From: Ophiobolus disseminans
Lineage: Eukaryota > Ascomycota > Dothideomycetes > Pleosporales > Phaeosphaeriaceae
Direction: 5' to 3'
Assembly (NCBI GenBank): GCA_010093685.1
Contig: MU006216.1
Coordinates: 881,065-945,064, forward strand
Length of the DNA stretch: 64,000 nt
Shown: positions 24,605-36,453 of the stretch, piece after piece
Position numbering within the stretch: position 1 is the stretch's first letter
How the letters are laid out: each line of letters starts with the position of its first letter
Notes under the pieces: model-generated
What the model was told of the DNA's origin: nothing
Database searches by the model: none
The model's input: only the letters and a program-made list of their open reading frames with translations
Position numbers and translations under genes: made by a program

Positions 24605-26500
24605 TCAGGTGGCAACACTGGTGCTGGCTGCAGATATGGCCGCCGGAGGCGCACTGGCAGAAGCAACCGTCGTGGAATCAGCAGGGGCAGTAGTGGGAGC
24701 GGCGCCGATATGTGTGCCTCCTCTCGAAACAGCACGGCCACCACGTCCGCGAGGTGCGAAACCTCCACGACCGCCACGAGCCGGACCCGTTGGAGGCGGC
24801 CCGTTGAATCGAGGATTGAGGACCCTGGCCACCTTCTCCTTGCGTTCGAGAACTTGGACGGCGCCCTGGGCGATCTTGATGGGACTCGCGGCCATGGCTT
24901 TCTGCAGTCCCTCTGGCTCCGTAAAGTCAACATAGGCAAAACCCTTGCGCTTGTCGATTTCGACCTTGTCAATGCCGCCAAAAGCCTTTAGCGACTCCTC
25001 GATTAGCGGTTCCGTGATACCCTGCGAAGGGTTTGCATGCTTCAGGAAAGCTTGCTTGCTCGTAGGAGAAGGGACTGGATTAGCCGGGGCAGCCCGCTGG
25101 ATCGGAGCAGCTTGAGGCGTTGGCTTCGCTGGAGTGGTCTGGCGTTGCGGCGGTGAAGCAACAGCTCTTGCAGCGGCGGGTTCAGTCGGCGGAGGTCTCG
25201 CAGCTGCCGGGCCTTTGGGCGGCGCGGGAGACTGTGCAGGCTGAGGCTTCTTGAGGATCTGAGGGGTGGGGGCAGCCGTGCTCTTGGTCTGTGGCTGCGT
25301 CTTCGAGTCATTTGCAGGTGGCTTTTCGTTGGACTTGTCCGTCAGGGTAGCCTTGAACGCACGTCGTTCGGCGCGAGTGGGGCGTTCCTTCTTCTGACCT
25401 TGCGCTGTCTTATCAGACGATGAGCCAGCGGCAGCAGGGCTATCCTTTGGCTTCTGGGCTGCGACAGTGGCGTCCTTGGGCGGATTGGTGTCTGCAGCAG
25501 CAGAGGCAACTTCGCGCTTAGTTCCGCGCCGACGAGTTGGGGCTGACGCCATGCCGAGATCGCGTTGGAGCAACGACTTCACGCCGGCGACATTGCCACG
25601 CTTGCGCTCAGGAGCTGGGCCGGCAGTCGCCTTATCGCTCGCTGCAGCCGACTCCTTGGCAGACGAAGCCTCCTTGTTGAGAATTTTGACTGCGTCTCTC
25701 GCAGCTTGAGTCTTGTCAGCTTTGCCTGCTCGACGGTTCTTTTCTCCTGCAACGGGGACGTTTTCTTTCCCTGCTTTACCTATCGTCTTCTTCTCGGAGG
25801 AGTCGTCCTTGGCGTCTCCACGGGCATTTCTGTTGGCCTTGCTGTTGGGCTTCTCCTTATTGGCCTTCTTCTCGCGGAGGGCTTCAATGAGTGGCGTCGT
25901 CTTGACCTTCTCCGGCTTCTGCGAGTCGTCGGGGGCGGCGGGCTTGGTGATGGGGCTGGTCAGGCTCTCGAGGAAGTCCTTGAAGTCGGGGTCCTGGTCG
26001 ATGGTGCCCTGGCGGTTATCGTTCCTGCGCCGACCGCCGGGCATCTTCGGGTACGGGGCGAGCTCGAGCGTGGGAGGGCCGACGAGGGCGCTGTCCTGCC
26101 ACGACTTGGCTGCATCTTGGAAGGTCGAGTCCCTAACTTTGTCTCCCAGAGCGGTGGCATATTCTTGCTTGGTGACGTGGATGTATGCCCTGCCAGGCCT
26201 GGACGGTTTGGCAGCACTGTAGCACGGTCAGGTTCAGATCAGGCCGGCGTTCCGAGCGTCATACTCTTTCGATATCTTGCCCTGCTCCCATCGCATCCAG
26301 TCCACCTTGCCGGCGCCCTGCTTCCATTCGTCGCCCAGTATGGCATGGAACTCGGCCTCGGTCAGGCCCGGGGGCAGGCGGCGGCAGACGAGCTTGAGGC
26401 GCGGAGAGGCAGCTTTGGGGCCGCGGGGGGTCTGTGAGGGCGTGTTCTTCTGGAGGACCGCGACCGGCAGGACGCCATTAACGCCCGCGGGCGGAGCCAT
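24605..26500 (-). CDS. UPF3: nonsense-mediated decay factor Upf3
   Basis: Upf3 bridges exon-bound or ribosome-bound complexes to Upf2/Upf1 in nonsense-mediated mRNA decay. Two exons, 26500-26265 and 26216-24605, are joined across a 48-nt intron (26264-26217, GTATGA donor, CTACAG acceptor) and give 615 residues. The Smg4/UPF3 RNP-like domain fills about residues 33-155 (LKLVCRRLPPGLTEAEF, then GRAYIHVTKQEYATAL after the splice, then QDPDFKDFLESL). A long Lys/Ala/Pro-rich disordered segment follows. Near 470-540 is a second RRM-like fold (HANPSQGITEPLIEESL, RNP1 core KGFAYVDF), then an RGG box (ARGGRGGFAPRGRGGRA) at about 555-575. It is divergent from the phosphatase gene. Confidence 0.9.
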
Positions 26501-27190
26501 TCCGGGGTGCGGTTTAGGTGTTGGGGTGGAAAGTTGTGGCGGGTTGAGCAGTGGGGTGGACCCTGTACGCGATTAGTTGGTGCTTGTCATGCTGGGGTGG
26601 AGCAGCCCACAGGCTTATCGACAAAGGGCCCTGGATAAGGCGGCCGGGTGTTGGGGTGAAGTTATGTAGAGGGGCACACGGCTGTTTGTGAGGCGAATCA
26701 TTGGGAAAAGGAAGGCGAGGGCGGTGAAAGCAGAGGCTTCCAGGCTATGCGACTACGGTGGCAGCGTCGAGGGAAGTGTAGAATAGGTATGTTGGGCAGG
26801 GACGGCAGCTAACTGCAGGCGCATGGCATCGCGGGAAAGAGTGATGCAGGACAAGGCAGGGCGGCCGGAGGTTTGTGGCTGCAAGCGCCGAGGGGATCAG
26901 CCACCGCCCACCACCAGGGCATGGCTACAACGCCGCAATCCAAGCTCCACCTCACCATGCATATCCGCTGCTAGACCCCCGAGCGACGCCATACCTGCCA
27001 CATTGACCTACTCTTTGCCCTGCTACCGCCCCAGCGACCCATGATACTGCACAGCGCCGCGACGTCACGCCCCGAGTACCCCACCGTCACACGACCGGCT
27101 CTCCCTGTACCGCCATTGCTGCGCGAGAAGCCGTGAATACACGCCCGAATTGTTTCCTGATACTGCCTCTGTCTGCGAAGAGTGTGAGCC
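26501..27190. other. divergent promoter region, UPF3 / PP6-type phosphatase
   Basis: No coding sequence is supported. The side next to 27191 is C-rich, as is common for fungal 5' leaders. Confidence 0.5.
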
Positions 27191-28691
27191 ATGCCGCCCA
27201 AGGACACCGACGTCCCCCAGCCGGGACCCGCCCGCCTCTCAAAGGGTGCCGGACCCGACGAATGGCTGGAGCAGGCCAAAACATGCAAGTACCTGCCAGA
27301 GGCCGACATGAAGCGGCTATGCGAGATTGTCAAGGAGTGTCTTATGGAGGGTGAGTGCAGCTTCAAGAGCCCCCACAGAGCTTCATCGCGCATTCGCCCC
27401 ACTACTCGCGTGCAGACAATGAAGCTCATGGCCCTTTGACGCTATCCTGGAAGCTGTATGCTGACACATCATACAGAGTCCAACATCCAACCTGTGCGGA
27501 CACCCGTCACAGTATGCGGCGACATCCACGGCCAGTTCTACGACCTCCTCGAGCTCTTCCGCGTCGCCGGAGGAATGCCCAATGACGCCCCCGCCGCGCC
27601 GCTCTCCCCACCTGTCTCACTACCGAGCACAATCAACCCCGCAGACCTCGAGCCTCCGACGGCAATCACAGATCCAAGGGTCAAGCGGAAGATGAAGCGG
27701 AGATTCCAGCGCGATCCGAACTACACTGGGCCTGTTAGTCCCCCTGGAGGCGATGGCGAGGACGAAGATGGTGACGAGGAAGAAGAAGAGCGAGGTCGGA
27801 GTAGAAGCGTTGTAGACAGGAGGAGTACAGGCTCTGTGTCAGACGGGGACTCGACAAAGAACACAGTGGTCGGCAATGGCCAGCAGAATTTCATTTTTTT
27901 GGGTGACTTTGTGGACCGAGGATACTTCAGCTTAGAAACATTCACGCTTCTTATGTGCTTGAAGGCGAAGTAGGTTTTGAAGTCTCTTGATGAAGTAGGT
28001 TGCTGATGTATGCAGGTTCCCCGACCGAGTCACCCTTGTCCGCGGTAACCACGAATCGCGGCAGATCACACAGGTGTACGGCTTCTACGAGGAGTGCCAA
28101 ACGAAATACGGCAATGCCTCAGTATGGAAAGCCTGCTGCCAGGTCTTTGACTTCCTCGCCCTCGCCGCAATCGTCGACGGCAAAGTGCTCTGCGTACACG
28201 GCGGCCTGAGCCCCGAAATCCGAACATTAGACCAAATCCGCGTGGTTGCGCGGGCCCAAGAAATTCCTCACGAAGGCGCCTTCTGCGATCTCGTATGGAG
28301 CGACCCCGAAGACGTCGACACATGGGCCGTATCTCCTCGAGGCGCCGGGTGGTTGTTCGGCGACAAAGTCTCATCAGAAGTATGCTACCCTTTCCCAGAC
28401 CTGCCACTGTCTTTCACACTAACAATACGCCAGTTCAACCACGTAAACGGCCTCCAGCTCATCGCCCGCGCCCACCAACTCGTCAACGAAGGCTACAAAT
28501 ACCACTTCAAAGACAAGGACGTCGTAACCGTTTGGTCCGCGCCAAACTACTGCTACCGCTGCGGAAACGTCGCATCCATCATGAACCTCGGCGAAGACCT
28601 GAAGCCCGAGTTTCAGATTTTCTCCGCCGTGCCCGATCATAAGCGCGCTGTACCGGCTGGGAGGGGTGGGCGCGGAGAGTACTTTCTGTAG
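27191..28691 (+). CDS. SIT4: PP6-type Ser/Thr protein phosphatase catalytic subunit (Sit4/SitA)
   Basis: Metal-dependent PPP-family phosphatase. Yeast Sit4 and human PP6, the closest relatives by motif, act in G1/S progression, TOR signalling and trafficking. Four exons (27191-27350, 27477-27969, 28016-28379, 28434-28691) encode 424 residues. The signatures are intact: GDIHGQ (68), GDFVDRG (196), RGNHESRQITQVYGFY, HGGLSPEI, LVWSDPEDVDTW and C-terminal EYFL, the tail that PP2A-class enzymes methylate. WSAPNYCYRCGN is diagnostic of the PP2A/4/6 group. A Pro-rich then acidic insert of about 98 residues separates GDIHGQ from GDFVDRG, so the protein is about 120 residues longer than human PP6. Intron 3 (28380-28433) keeps frame if unspliced. 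Confidence 0.9.
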
Positions 28692-29054
28692 GTTGCGCAT
28701 GCGGAACGGTGTATATGGCAGTTACGTAGGAATGAATACCCAGGTTTGGCATAGGTCTCTTATACTTGATGATTTATGCGGTGTACGATATGGCATTGGG
28801 TGCATGGCGGTAGATAGCTTGAATGAGATTTTGAACGTATTCGCAGTGAGAGTTGTGGTTGTTAAAAATGTGTGAGATGACTTGACGCACCACACTACAG
28901 ATCGGAGCAAATATGCACAGCAAATCGCTGGAATGGTAGTATCGTAACAAGTATTTCACTTCATTCCATCTTAGTCAAGATCATATCGTGATTTTCATAC
29001 CGTCCCATCATATCATAAACCACGCACCATCCCCCTCTTTCCAGACACCGCCTC
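28692..29054. other. convergent intergenic region
   Basis: The 3' flanks of the phosphatase and dipeptidyl peptidase genes. Nothing else is seen. Confidence 0.5.
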
Positions 29055-31213
29055 TCAAACGTACTCTCTCTCCACATAGCTCTGAATCATACCTACATTA
29101 GTCGCCTCATACTCCTTCAACTCCACCTTGCCCTCCTTCGCCACCGTATTCGCCTGCACAAAAACCTTGCGTGGCGTCTTCTTCTTTAGGACTGCAGGCC
29201 GCACCATATTCTCATAGAACGGCTCCACATCGGTAATATCGTCGTACAGGCGCTTCGCCGCTTTGAAGTCCGCCGTAGCCTTGTAGATGTGCAGTTTTTG
29301 CAGATAATCATCCACGGCAGGACGGCCGAGGTCCAGGATGCGCGAGCGCTCGAGGCGAATCGTCAGGTCTGAGAGGTCGTCCTTTTCCCACTCGAGCTGA
29401 CAGAACTCGACGCCTGCGTTTAGGAACGTCCGAAGGATAGAGAAGCGCGCTTGCATGTGCGCCTGGCCCCACTTTCTGCTCTTCGGGTCCCAGAACTCCA
29501 GGGCGGCGATGCCGGCGCGCGCCATCTGGAGGTACGCGGTGAAGAGCACGTCGCCGGCTTCGCTGTCCATGTCTGCGGTGCCGTCACCGAAGCCGAAGAG
29601 CTGCAGGATGGGGAACTCGCAACTCAGTGCCATGGCGACGCATTCGGCGCGGCACTCTTCGTACGAGGCGGCGATGGTGCCGAAGACGGAGCCCCAGGTT
29701 TGACCGGGTTTGTACCATGTCTTGATGGGCTGCCCGGAGAGAGGTGAGATGGGCTTGTTCTCAAAGTCGAAGTTGTATTCGCCCGAAGAGGTTTCTTGCA
29801 GTAGCTTTCCGCATCCATGACCGAGAAGCTCATGCAGACCGACCTGGACTTCGAAGGCGGGGTCGCGGTACTTTTGGTACGTTGCGAGATCCGAGTCCTT
29901 GATGAAGGGGATCTGCTCGTTGGGAGCCTTTGCACTCAATATATTGCCGAGCGAGACGTTCTTGAAGCCAAAGTTTTGCCTAATGTCGTCGTAGTTGGGG
30001 ATGTTGATCCCGGCAGGGATACCAGAACCGGCGAATGTAAGAACTTCGAGGGACGTGAAGTCGGGGCTGAGAAACTTGTCTTTCTCAAAAGACTTGTCCC
30101 AGGGAAGGAGTGGAATGTACTTTGGTGCGGTCTCGACGAGCTTACCGAATGCCTGTGTTCGCTCCTTGTTGACCATCGCGACAAAACCCTCCCACTCACC
30201 GCGGATGCCGTGTGGATCGCGGTACGTTTCGATGAAACCGATGTCTGACTCGACTTGCGGTCCTTTGTCAAGCACCCAAGCCTTTTGACTCCTTTTGAAC
30301 GCTTCCAGCGAGCCAGTCCTAAAGCTCTTCGAGTACTCCTCCATCATCTCCCGCTCATTATCGTTCGCCGCGTATTTCTTTGCCTCCTCGATGTGATGCG
30401 CAATAGTGTCCATATACTTCGAGTAATCGCCGAAGACGAGTTTGACCTTCTTCCCATCATCAAGCGTCCATTCGCTGTCCTTCAGGTCTCGCTCCTCTGC
30501 TGAGGGATCGTACGATGCGGACGCAATCAAGACCTCGAAGCTGCCATTTGTCTTCCGAATCCTGGTGTTCTCTGGCAGCAAACCCTTGCTTTCGAGAAAG
30601 TCGGAAACACCAGCAATCTCCTCCTTGGCGATGTCCGGGCTGTCAGGATAGTACGTTGACACGTGGCCGGCGCTCGGGTATCCTAGATGCAGCATTGATA
30701 CGTCATCACCTGCATATACCGCGTCCTTGAACTTTTCGTACAGTCCCAGCGTCTCTTTCGAGACAGTAGCGAGAGCCTTCAGCTGGCGTGGATCGAGACG
30801 TGGTATGAATTTGGAGTCGCCGAATGACTTATAGTTGCCAAGGTTACCGAGGAACTGTGCTGCGTAATTGAGGTATGCATCACTCTCTTCTTGCGAGAGT
30901 CCAGCTTCCTTCGCTAGCGCAGTGTAGTCGCCTTTGCTGTGCTTGTGCAGCGCGATAATGAAATCGTAGATGTGCTCAGACTCGGGAGAAACCTGGCGGA
31001 GAACTATACGAGTTCCCGCGAAGCAGGCACTGCGTCTGATCAGCAGGAGCAGCGACATGTATAATGAGTATATTACATTGAGATGTGGTGGGCATATAGC
31101 TTCTCCTTGTCAGTAAGCGCGTCGAAGTGAGGCTTGATGGCGAGAGGAACGACAGTAGGTGGATTGTCAGTCAGGTACTGATTGAGCGTTTCCGAGTCTA
31201 TACTGGCGGCCAT
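29055..31213 (-). CDS. DPP3: dipeptidyl peptidase III (M49 zinc peptidase)
   Basis: A cytosolic zinc exopeptidase that removes dipeptides from the N-terminus of short peptides. The M49 signatures are both present: the zinc helix HELLGH and, about 50 residues later, EECRAE, which gives the third zinc ligand. Two exons (31213-31077, 31035-29055) encode 705 residues, the usual fungal length. The intron (31076-31036) is only 41 nt, short even for this genome, but joins KLYAHHIS to the conserved GTRIVLRQVSPESEHIYDF region in frame. The start is the ATG at 31213 (MAASIDSETLNQYL); an upstream in-frame ATG at 31315 would add 34 atypical residues. Confidence 0.92.
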
Positions 31214-31676
31214 ATTGATTGTATATAGCGGGTTACCAATTGAGGTGTGTGAGAAGATGGTGTAGTTGGCGAGACTATGGTACTCGGAGCTCAGCCTAGG
31301 TTGGGGTAGGCGCATTAGTGCGGGGAGCCACCCGTGGACCCCACCAGAGCAGGTGATTACGCGTTCCTTGCACTCGCGCTACCACAAACCACATCTTTCA
31401 TCTCAACGTCGAAGAGCCACGAAAGTCGGGCTTGTTCGACCTGCATTGTCACGTGCGTTCAGCCCTGTCCTTCCCAAGGTGGCAGCCTAAGTCTTCGAAT
31501 CACGTGAAATAGCGACCACAGCCTGCCCAGGTGGGCGCTTCTGAGATAGCAATCTCCTCCACGCCCTTATAATTGACCGAACACGATCCCACACATGACT
31601 TGCTGCGTTCTGTTCTTTACTTCAACATTGCCTAGCCCGCCATTGCTGCCACTTCGACATCTGCCAGTCGCATCAA
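31214..31676. other. divergent intergenic region
   Basis: The promoters of DPP3 and the F-box gene. No other feature is seen. Confidence 0.5.
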
Positions 31677-33351
31677 ATGGCGAATCACTCCGAGGAGCAA
31701 CGGGAAGATACTTGGATCGCTAAGCGAAGGCGAGTCCAGAATTTGGAAGATTTAGAGGATCTGGATGATGGTCCACGCTTTCAAACTTTGGAAAAACTTC
31801 CTGACGAACTGCTCTTACATATCCTCGACTCTACTGGCTCACTCGAATCGCCTACACTTAGCTTTTCCGCCATTTGCTTAGTGAGCCGCAGATTCAATCG
31901 CGTTGCTACGCCTTTTCTCTATGCGACCATGGAGCGGGAGTTTCCATGTGCTGAAGTTGAGGAGAATTGCTCATTGGCACGATATTTGCGAACATTACAG
32001 GCTCGACCGAAATTTCGATTACTTACCAGAACGCTTCTACAAACATTGCCCTCGAAAGAACGCGTTTGTACTTGCGACGTTCACGGAAGGTCGTTGATGA
32101 GAGACCTGGCTGATGAGCTCGACCTCTCGGGCCAGAGCTTCGTGAGAGAACGCAGCGCTCGAATGGAAGATTACTTGATGTCTTTGTGCGCATTTCTTGC
32201 GCCAAATCTCGAGCGCTTGGAGACGCGACTGACTGACGCCATTTGGGATACAAAACAAGAAGGGTTACTGTTGGAGTACATCAGCCAGTCCGCGCTCGGT
32301 ATACCGGTTGGCAATGTTCACAGCTTCGACAAGCTTCGTTTCCTACACGTCGAGCCTGGAGGTACTTTCACTGTCCCCAACAGACATGCCTTGCCGCTCG
32401 TCCTTCTGCCAAAACTAAAGCATCTCGCACTCGGAGACTGGGGCAGCGTTGACGATTATGACGAAAACACTGGCGAGTACACTGGCATGATTGATCTAAA
32501 CGACTCCGAGGTATTTGGCCGGCCTTGGACATGGCCTATGCGATCATCACCAATCTCAGAACTGTCGTTACTCAGCCCGAGGACGACACCCCAACTGGCC
32601 TGTCAAATGATTATCGCGTGCAAAACGCTAAAAAAGTTTAAATGCACAACAACTTGGCGGTTCGTGAGGCCAGGTGATGGGAAATGGTACACTCACATCA
32701 CTTCTGCACTTCACGCGCACTGCGATACTCTCCAAGAGCTTCACATTCGAGAAGATTTCACAGGCATCAGGGAGTGCAATCAGGGACGGGTCCACTCCCT
32801 CGCACGTATGGTTTCCTTGACGCATCTCCGCATACCATGGGGCCTCCTTTATTCCCATGGCCGAGGCACACTTTGCAGTACTCTTCCACGCAGCCTGGAA
32901 TACTTGGTCATCGAGTTAGGGAGTCCTGGAATTGAGCAGCTCATGGCATCCTTGGAAGAACTGCACCGAGAGATGGACACATATTTTCCGGTTCTCAAAC
33001 ACGTCCACGTCTTGTGGGCATTGTGGATGTTTTCCACCCCCTTCGTCCCCCATATAACGAAGGCTAAGTATTTGTTTGAGCACTCTTCTGTGCGGTTCGA
33101 CGCTACGATCGTGTTCACAGACATTCGTGGTGAGTACTGCTCCTCATTCGAGCTGGGAGCATAGACTAACAGTGACTGCAGCACCGAGTCCCGATGAGAT
33201 GCGCCAGTACGAAGCTGTCTTCACAGCTTCTGCGAGGTACGTCGATGAGTGGGGACAGCACCGTGGTTCCTCGCATCACGTTACCAAGGCTTCAACGTGT
33301 GTCAGCGACCCAGAAGAATTCGAAGATCTGATGGTAGGATATATTAGATGA
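31677..33351 (+). CDS. F-box domain protein
   Basis: Two exons (31677-33129 and 33182-33351) around a 52-nt intron (GTGAGT donor, ACTAAC branch site, TGCAG acceptor) encode 540 residues. The F-box lies at about residues 38-85: FQTLEKLPDELLLHILDS followed by AICLVSRRFNRVATPFLYAT. The rest is a variable LRR-like region without clear repeats, as in many fungal F-box proteins. Such proteins serve as substrate receptors of SCF ubiquitin ligases through Skp1; the substrate is unknown. An acidic-basic N-terminal stretch (AKRRRVQNLEDLEDLDD) precedes the F-box. Confidence 0.8.
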
Positions 33352-33606
33352 TGTGACGTGCTCCAAGTCTAGGCACATTGATGGATGTATTGGTTGTTTG
33401 TAAAATGGCTCAACTTAGTCTCGTTGCTACCAAAACCAACATGAAGGCTTCACGGAAATACTGTGTGAAGATGCACGGTCGCTCAGCACCTCATGCCGAC
33501 AAGTGTTCACAACCGCGCGGGCAAAGAAGAAGTTTCAAAAGAACGCTATGCATAATTGATGATGACACAAGCAAAGGAGCCTATTGCACCGACCCTCCGG
33601 ACATTA

Positions 33607-34848
33607 CTACGTCTGCATTTCATACCCATCTTTCTTGTTCGGCGCCGGGCCCTTCTTCTTCCGCCAGAAGAACCACGCAACGGCAGCAAGCAACGCAACA
33701 CCAAGAATAACACCAATAGCAATGCCAGCTTTTGCGCCAGCCGACAAGCCACCCTCATCATCTTCACCTCCATCCCATTCATGTGCAATCTCCGGCGTAC
33801 CAATTTGCTGCACGCCATCAATCTTGCACACGTTCTGGCACCCCTTGACCTCCCTGTTGTCAAGCTCGACTAGACTCCTCTTGTCACCGCCCTTGGCGCC
33901 TTTATCACCTGTGTAGGGGCCGCTGGTGTTGAACGTCATTTCGATCCACTGGATGTGGAACTCTGCCTGCTCTCCAACCGTCATGTTTCCGCTCCATTCT
34001 CCGCCGTTGCCCCACATGTTGAGGACCAGGAAGCTGGGTTTTCGGGGCACGCTGTATGTGTTGGCTGCGACTTGCTTGTTATTGAGGTACCAGTAGCTGT
34101 GCTTTGGCAGCCAGTCGATGCGATGTGTCTGCCATTCATCCCAAGCCGGCAGGTTGGTTGGGCCTGTCGACGCAGCTGTGATCTCGTTACCTTGCTTGTC
34201 GACCGAGGGCTGATTGGTGTAGCGTGTTTGGTCTTTGGGGTCCCTTGTTAGGATCTCGATATCGGATTCGTTATTGTCGTCGTAGAAGGTGAAGAAGCCT
34301 GCAACAGCTCCTTTTCCACCTGTCACGCGGCCATACATGCGCATAGAGACATGCATGAGGTTCTTCTGCTGATTCTCAATTTCACCGGCGGTTTGGTGGT
34401 CGTCAAGGCGTGATGTGCGTAGGGAGAGGAAGGTATCCCTATTTTCTTGGCCAACGAAGATGTTGGCGTACGAATTCGACATTGGAACGGGGAAGTCGGC
34501 GCTCGCGGGAGTACTCCAGTTTTGTACACCCCAGTCGGCGTTCCAGTCATCGCCGTTGAAGATCTTAGGTTGCCATGTTGGCGCTAAGGTAGTGTTCTGA
34601 GTGTTGTTGATGAGTGGCACGGTTTCGAGGGCGCCGGTGAGATTTCGGAAGTCGTAAAAGCGGTAGTATTGGAAGTACTCGGGTGTGTCGGAATTTGCGC
34701 CGGAGGAGACGACATAACAACTGCAGTTAGCATTGTTGTCTTTGGGAGTTTCGGATTTCGAAGATGTGTAGGTGTCCTGAGCGACAGTGGGTGCGAGGAG
34801 GGCTGCGAGGGGGAGCAGAAATGCCCCAAGTTGTGGTAGGTACGACAT
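33607..34848 (-). CDS. membrane-anchored GH16-type glycoside hydrolase
   Basis: 413 residues from the ATG at 34848. Residues 1-23 form a signal peptide (LPLAALLAPTVAQ). The GH16 jelly-roll region follows, with the catalytic-type segment NESDIEILTRD (ExDxE pattern) and SYWYLNNKQVAANTY plus FLVLNMWGNGGEWSG, all typical of the family. Several N-glycosylation sequons (NLT, NNT, NTT, NMT, NTS) are present. A Cys-rich bit (REVKGCQNVCKI) leads to one C-terminal transmembrane helix (GAKAGIAIGVILGVALLAAV) and a short basic cytosolic tail. GH16 proteins cleave or transfer beta-1,3/1,4-glucan and chitin-linked glucan in cell walls. The start was chosen because it begins the signal peptide; the upstream extension lacks one. 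Confidence 0.82.
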   Translation of the reverse strand: MSYLPQLGAFLLPLAALLAPTVAQDTYTSSKSETPKDNNANCSCYVVSSGANSDTPEYFQYYRFYDFRNLTGALETVPLINNTQNTTLAPTWQPKIFNGDDWNADWGVQNWSTPASADFPVPMSNSYANIFVGQENRDTFLSLRTSRLDDHQTAGEIENQQKNLMHVSMRMYGRVTGGKGAVAGFFTFYDDNNESDIEILTRDPKDQTRYTNQPSVDKQGNEITAASTGPTNLPAWDEWQTHRIDWLPKHSYWYLNNKQVAANTYSVPRKPSFLVLNMWGNGGEWSGNMTVGEQAEFHIQWIEMTFNTSGPYTGDKGAKGGDKRSLVELDNREVKGCQNVCKIDGVQQIGTPEIAHEWDGGEDDEGGLSAGAKAGIAIGVILGVALLAAVAWFFWRKKKGPAPNKKDGYEMQT

Positions 34849-36453
34849 TGCGAAATGTCGACCTGCTGGTTGTGGTTGTGGTTGTGAAGCGACAGACAAC
34901 AATTAAGGAATTACAATTGATATAGAATGATTCGCAGCAAAGTATACACTCGAAGCGAAGGAAAGAGAACAACAAAACGGGCGAGGTGTGAAGAAACAGG
35001 CAAGCTCTGCGCGGGATCAGTAAGCTCATATAACGTTTGGGGAGCCCCTCAAACACGCCACTACTCCGCTTACACGGCAATGGCGCACATAAGCGTGTTT
35101 GGATCTTGCCGGAAAATTCCTGTAGCTCGACGTCAGCTGCAGTGATGGTGATGTGTTTCGTGTTCATGGCTCGTGTTTCTTTTCGCTCCAGCAGTTTTGC
35201 TCAGCCACAGCGGATCCAGACTCCGTAGGGCCAAGCGACGGCGATCAACCCCCTGCCTTAGCCGTTTTGAGAGTGAAATGTCAGCCACTTGACAGATTGG
35301 TGGGCGTATCGCTAAGGGGGTAGATCATGCGTGGGTTTCTCCTGTGCATTTGGAATCATGTGCACGATTTGATTGAGAAGATTGTTTGATGCGGGCGAGA
35401 ACTTGAAGGTGTTGAGGAATACGAGCGACTAAGGCGTTAGCACTGGAGCGTTGGTAGAGTTTGACAGATCCACGAGTGAGTTATGGAGAAGACAGGGGTT
35501 GACGACCAGCCGGGGCTGAGACTAGTGACGCATGGGGACGAAAATAGGTATCGATAGTCACTTGCGTGACGAGCTCTTGGAGATGCGTTTGAACGCGCAG
35601 CAACAGATACGATCCCAAAGATGATAGTGAGATCGTACACGAGCTCCTAAGAAACTACTACTGTTCCAAGAATGAATGTTCAGGTGGTGGCAGGAGCAAA
35701 TGATCGCGCGCCTTGGCGTTGAAGGCGATCGACGTCATGGGTCATCCAACTTCGTCCGGATCTGAACTCCTTTCAATCCACCCATCCTACCGTTGCTCTC
35801 GTGTATTGGCGCTGATCATATCAATTCTGAAGAGGGATCTGACTGGAGAACAACACCGCTGAACAGCTGGACGGACTGTGCCATCGCGACTCCGATGTCC
35901 GTCAACATCAATTGTCATGAGGCGTTCCTCCCACAGATCACGCCTACTATAAGGGCAAATTCCACCGCAACAAGCACAACGCGTTCTACTAGTTCAGCAC
36001 ATATGGCTAAGCATGAGGCAGCAAAGATACTGTGTATTTTTCATCGAAACGCCGACAGTCATAACTATCGATCGTTGCGGGGACTGCCATCATAATGTAG
36101 ACCTCTTTGTAGGTACTGCACAGACACGCCTTATTCTAAGGTCGACTCCGGGTAACCCTGGGTCAGAGATGAGACGTGGTACAGTGGGAGAGTACGCGCC
36201 CTACCATGCAGCAGTGGCAACCGCTTGATTGCCCCACGCGGTCCTTTCACTTTCAGAGCACAAGCGATTAGTCACACTAAGGCCAGGCTGACCCCGCAAA
36301 CGCAAACGCTCATGTGGTGCCAGACTCTACAGCACGTCTATCCTCTCTCGCTAACAAATAACCCCACCGACCCACAAGCTTCGAACTCTTAAACATATTC
36401 CGGGTACTAAATTACAATCACGGACGCGAGCGCAAGGCCTGACCATAGCCATT
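34849..36453. other. 1.6-kb intergenic region
   Basis: The promoter side of the GH16 and F-box-like genes. No convincing gene, RNA or repeat is seen. Confidence 0.5.

Noticed and set aside
25565..26437. 290-codon plus-strand frame
   Set aside because: Antisense to UPF3, whose domains are clear.
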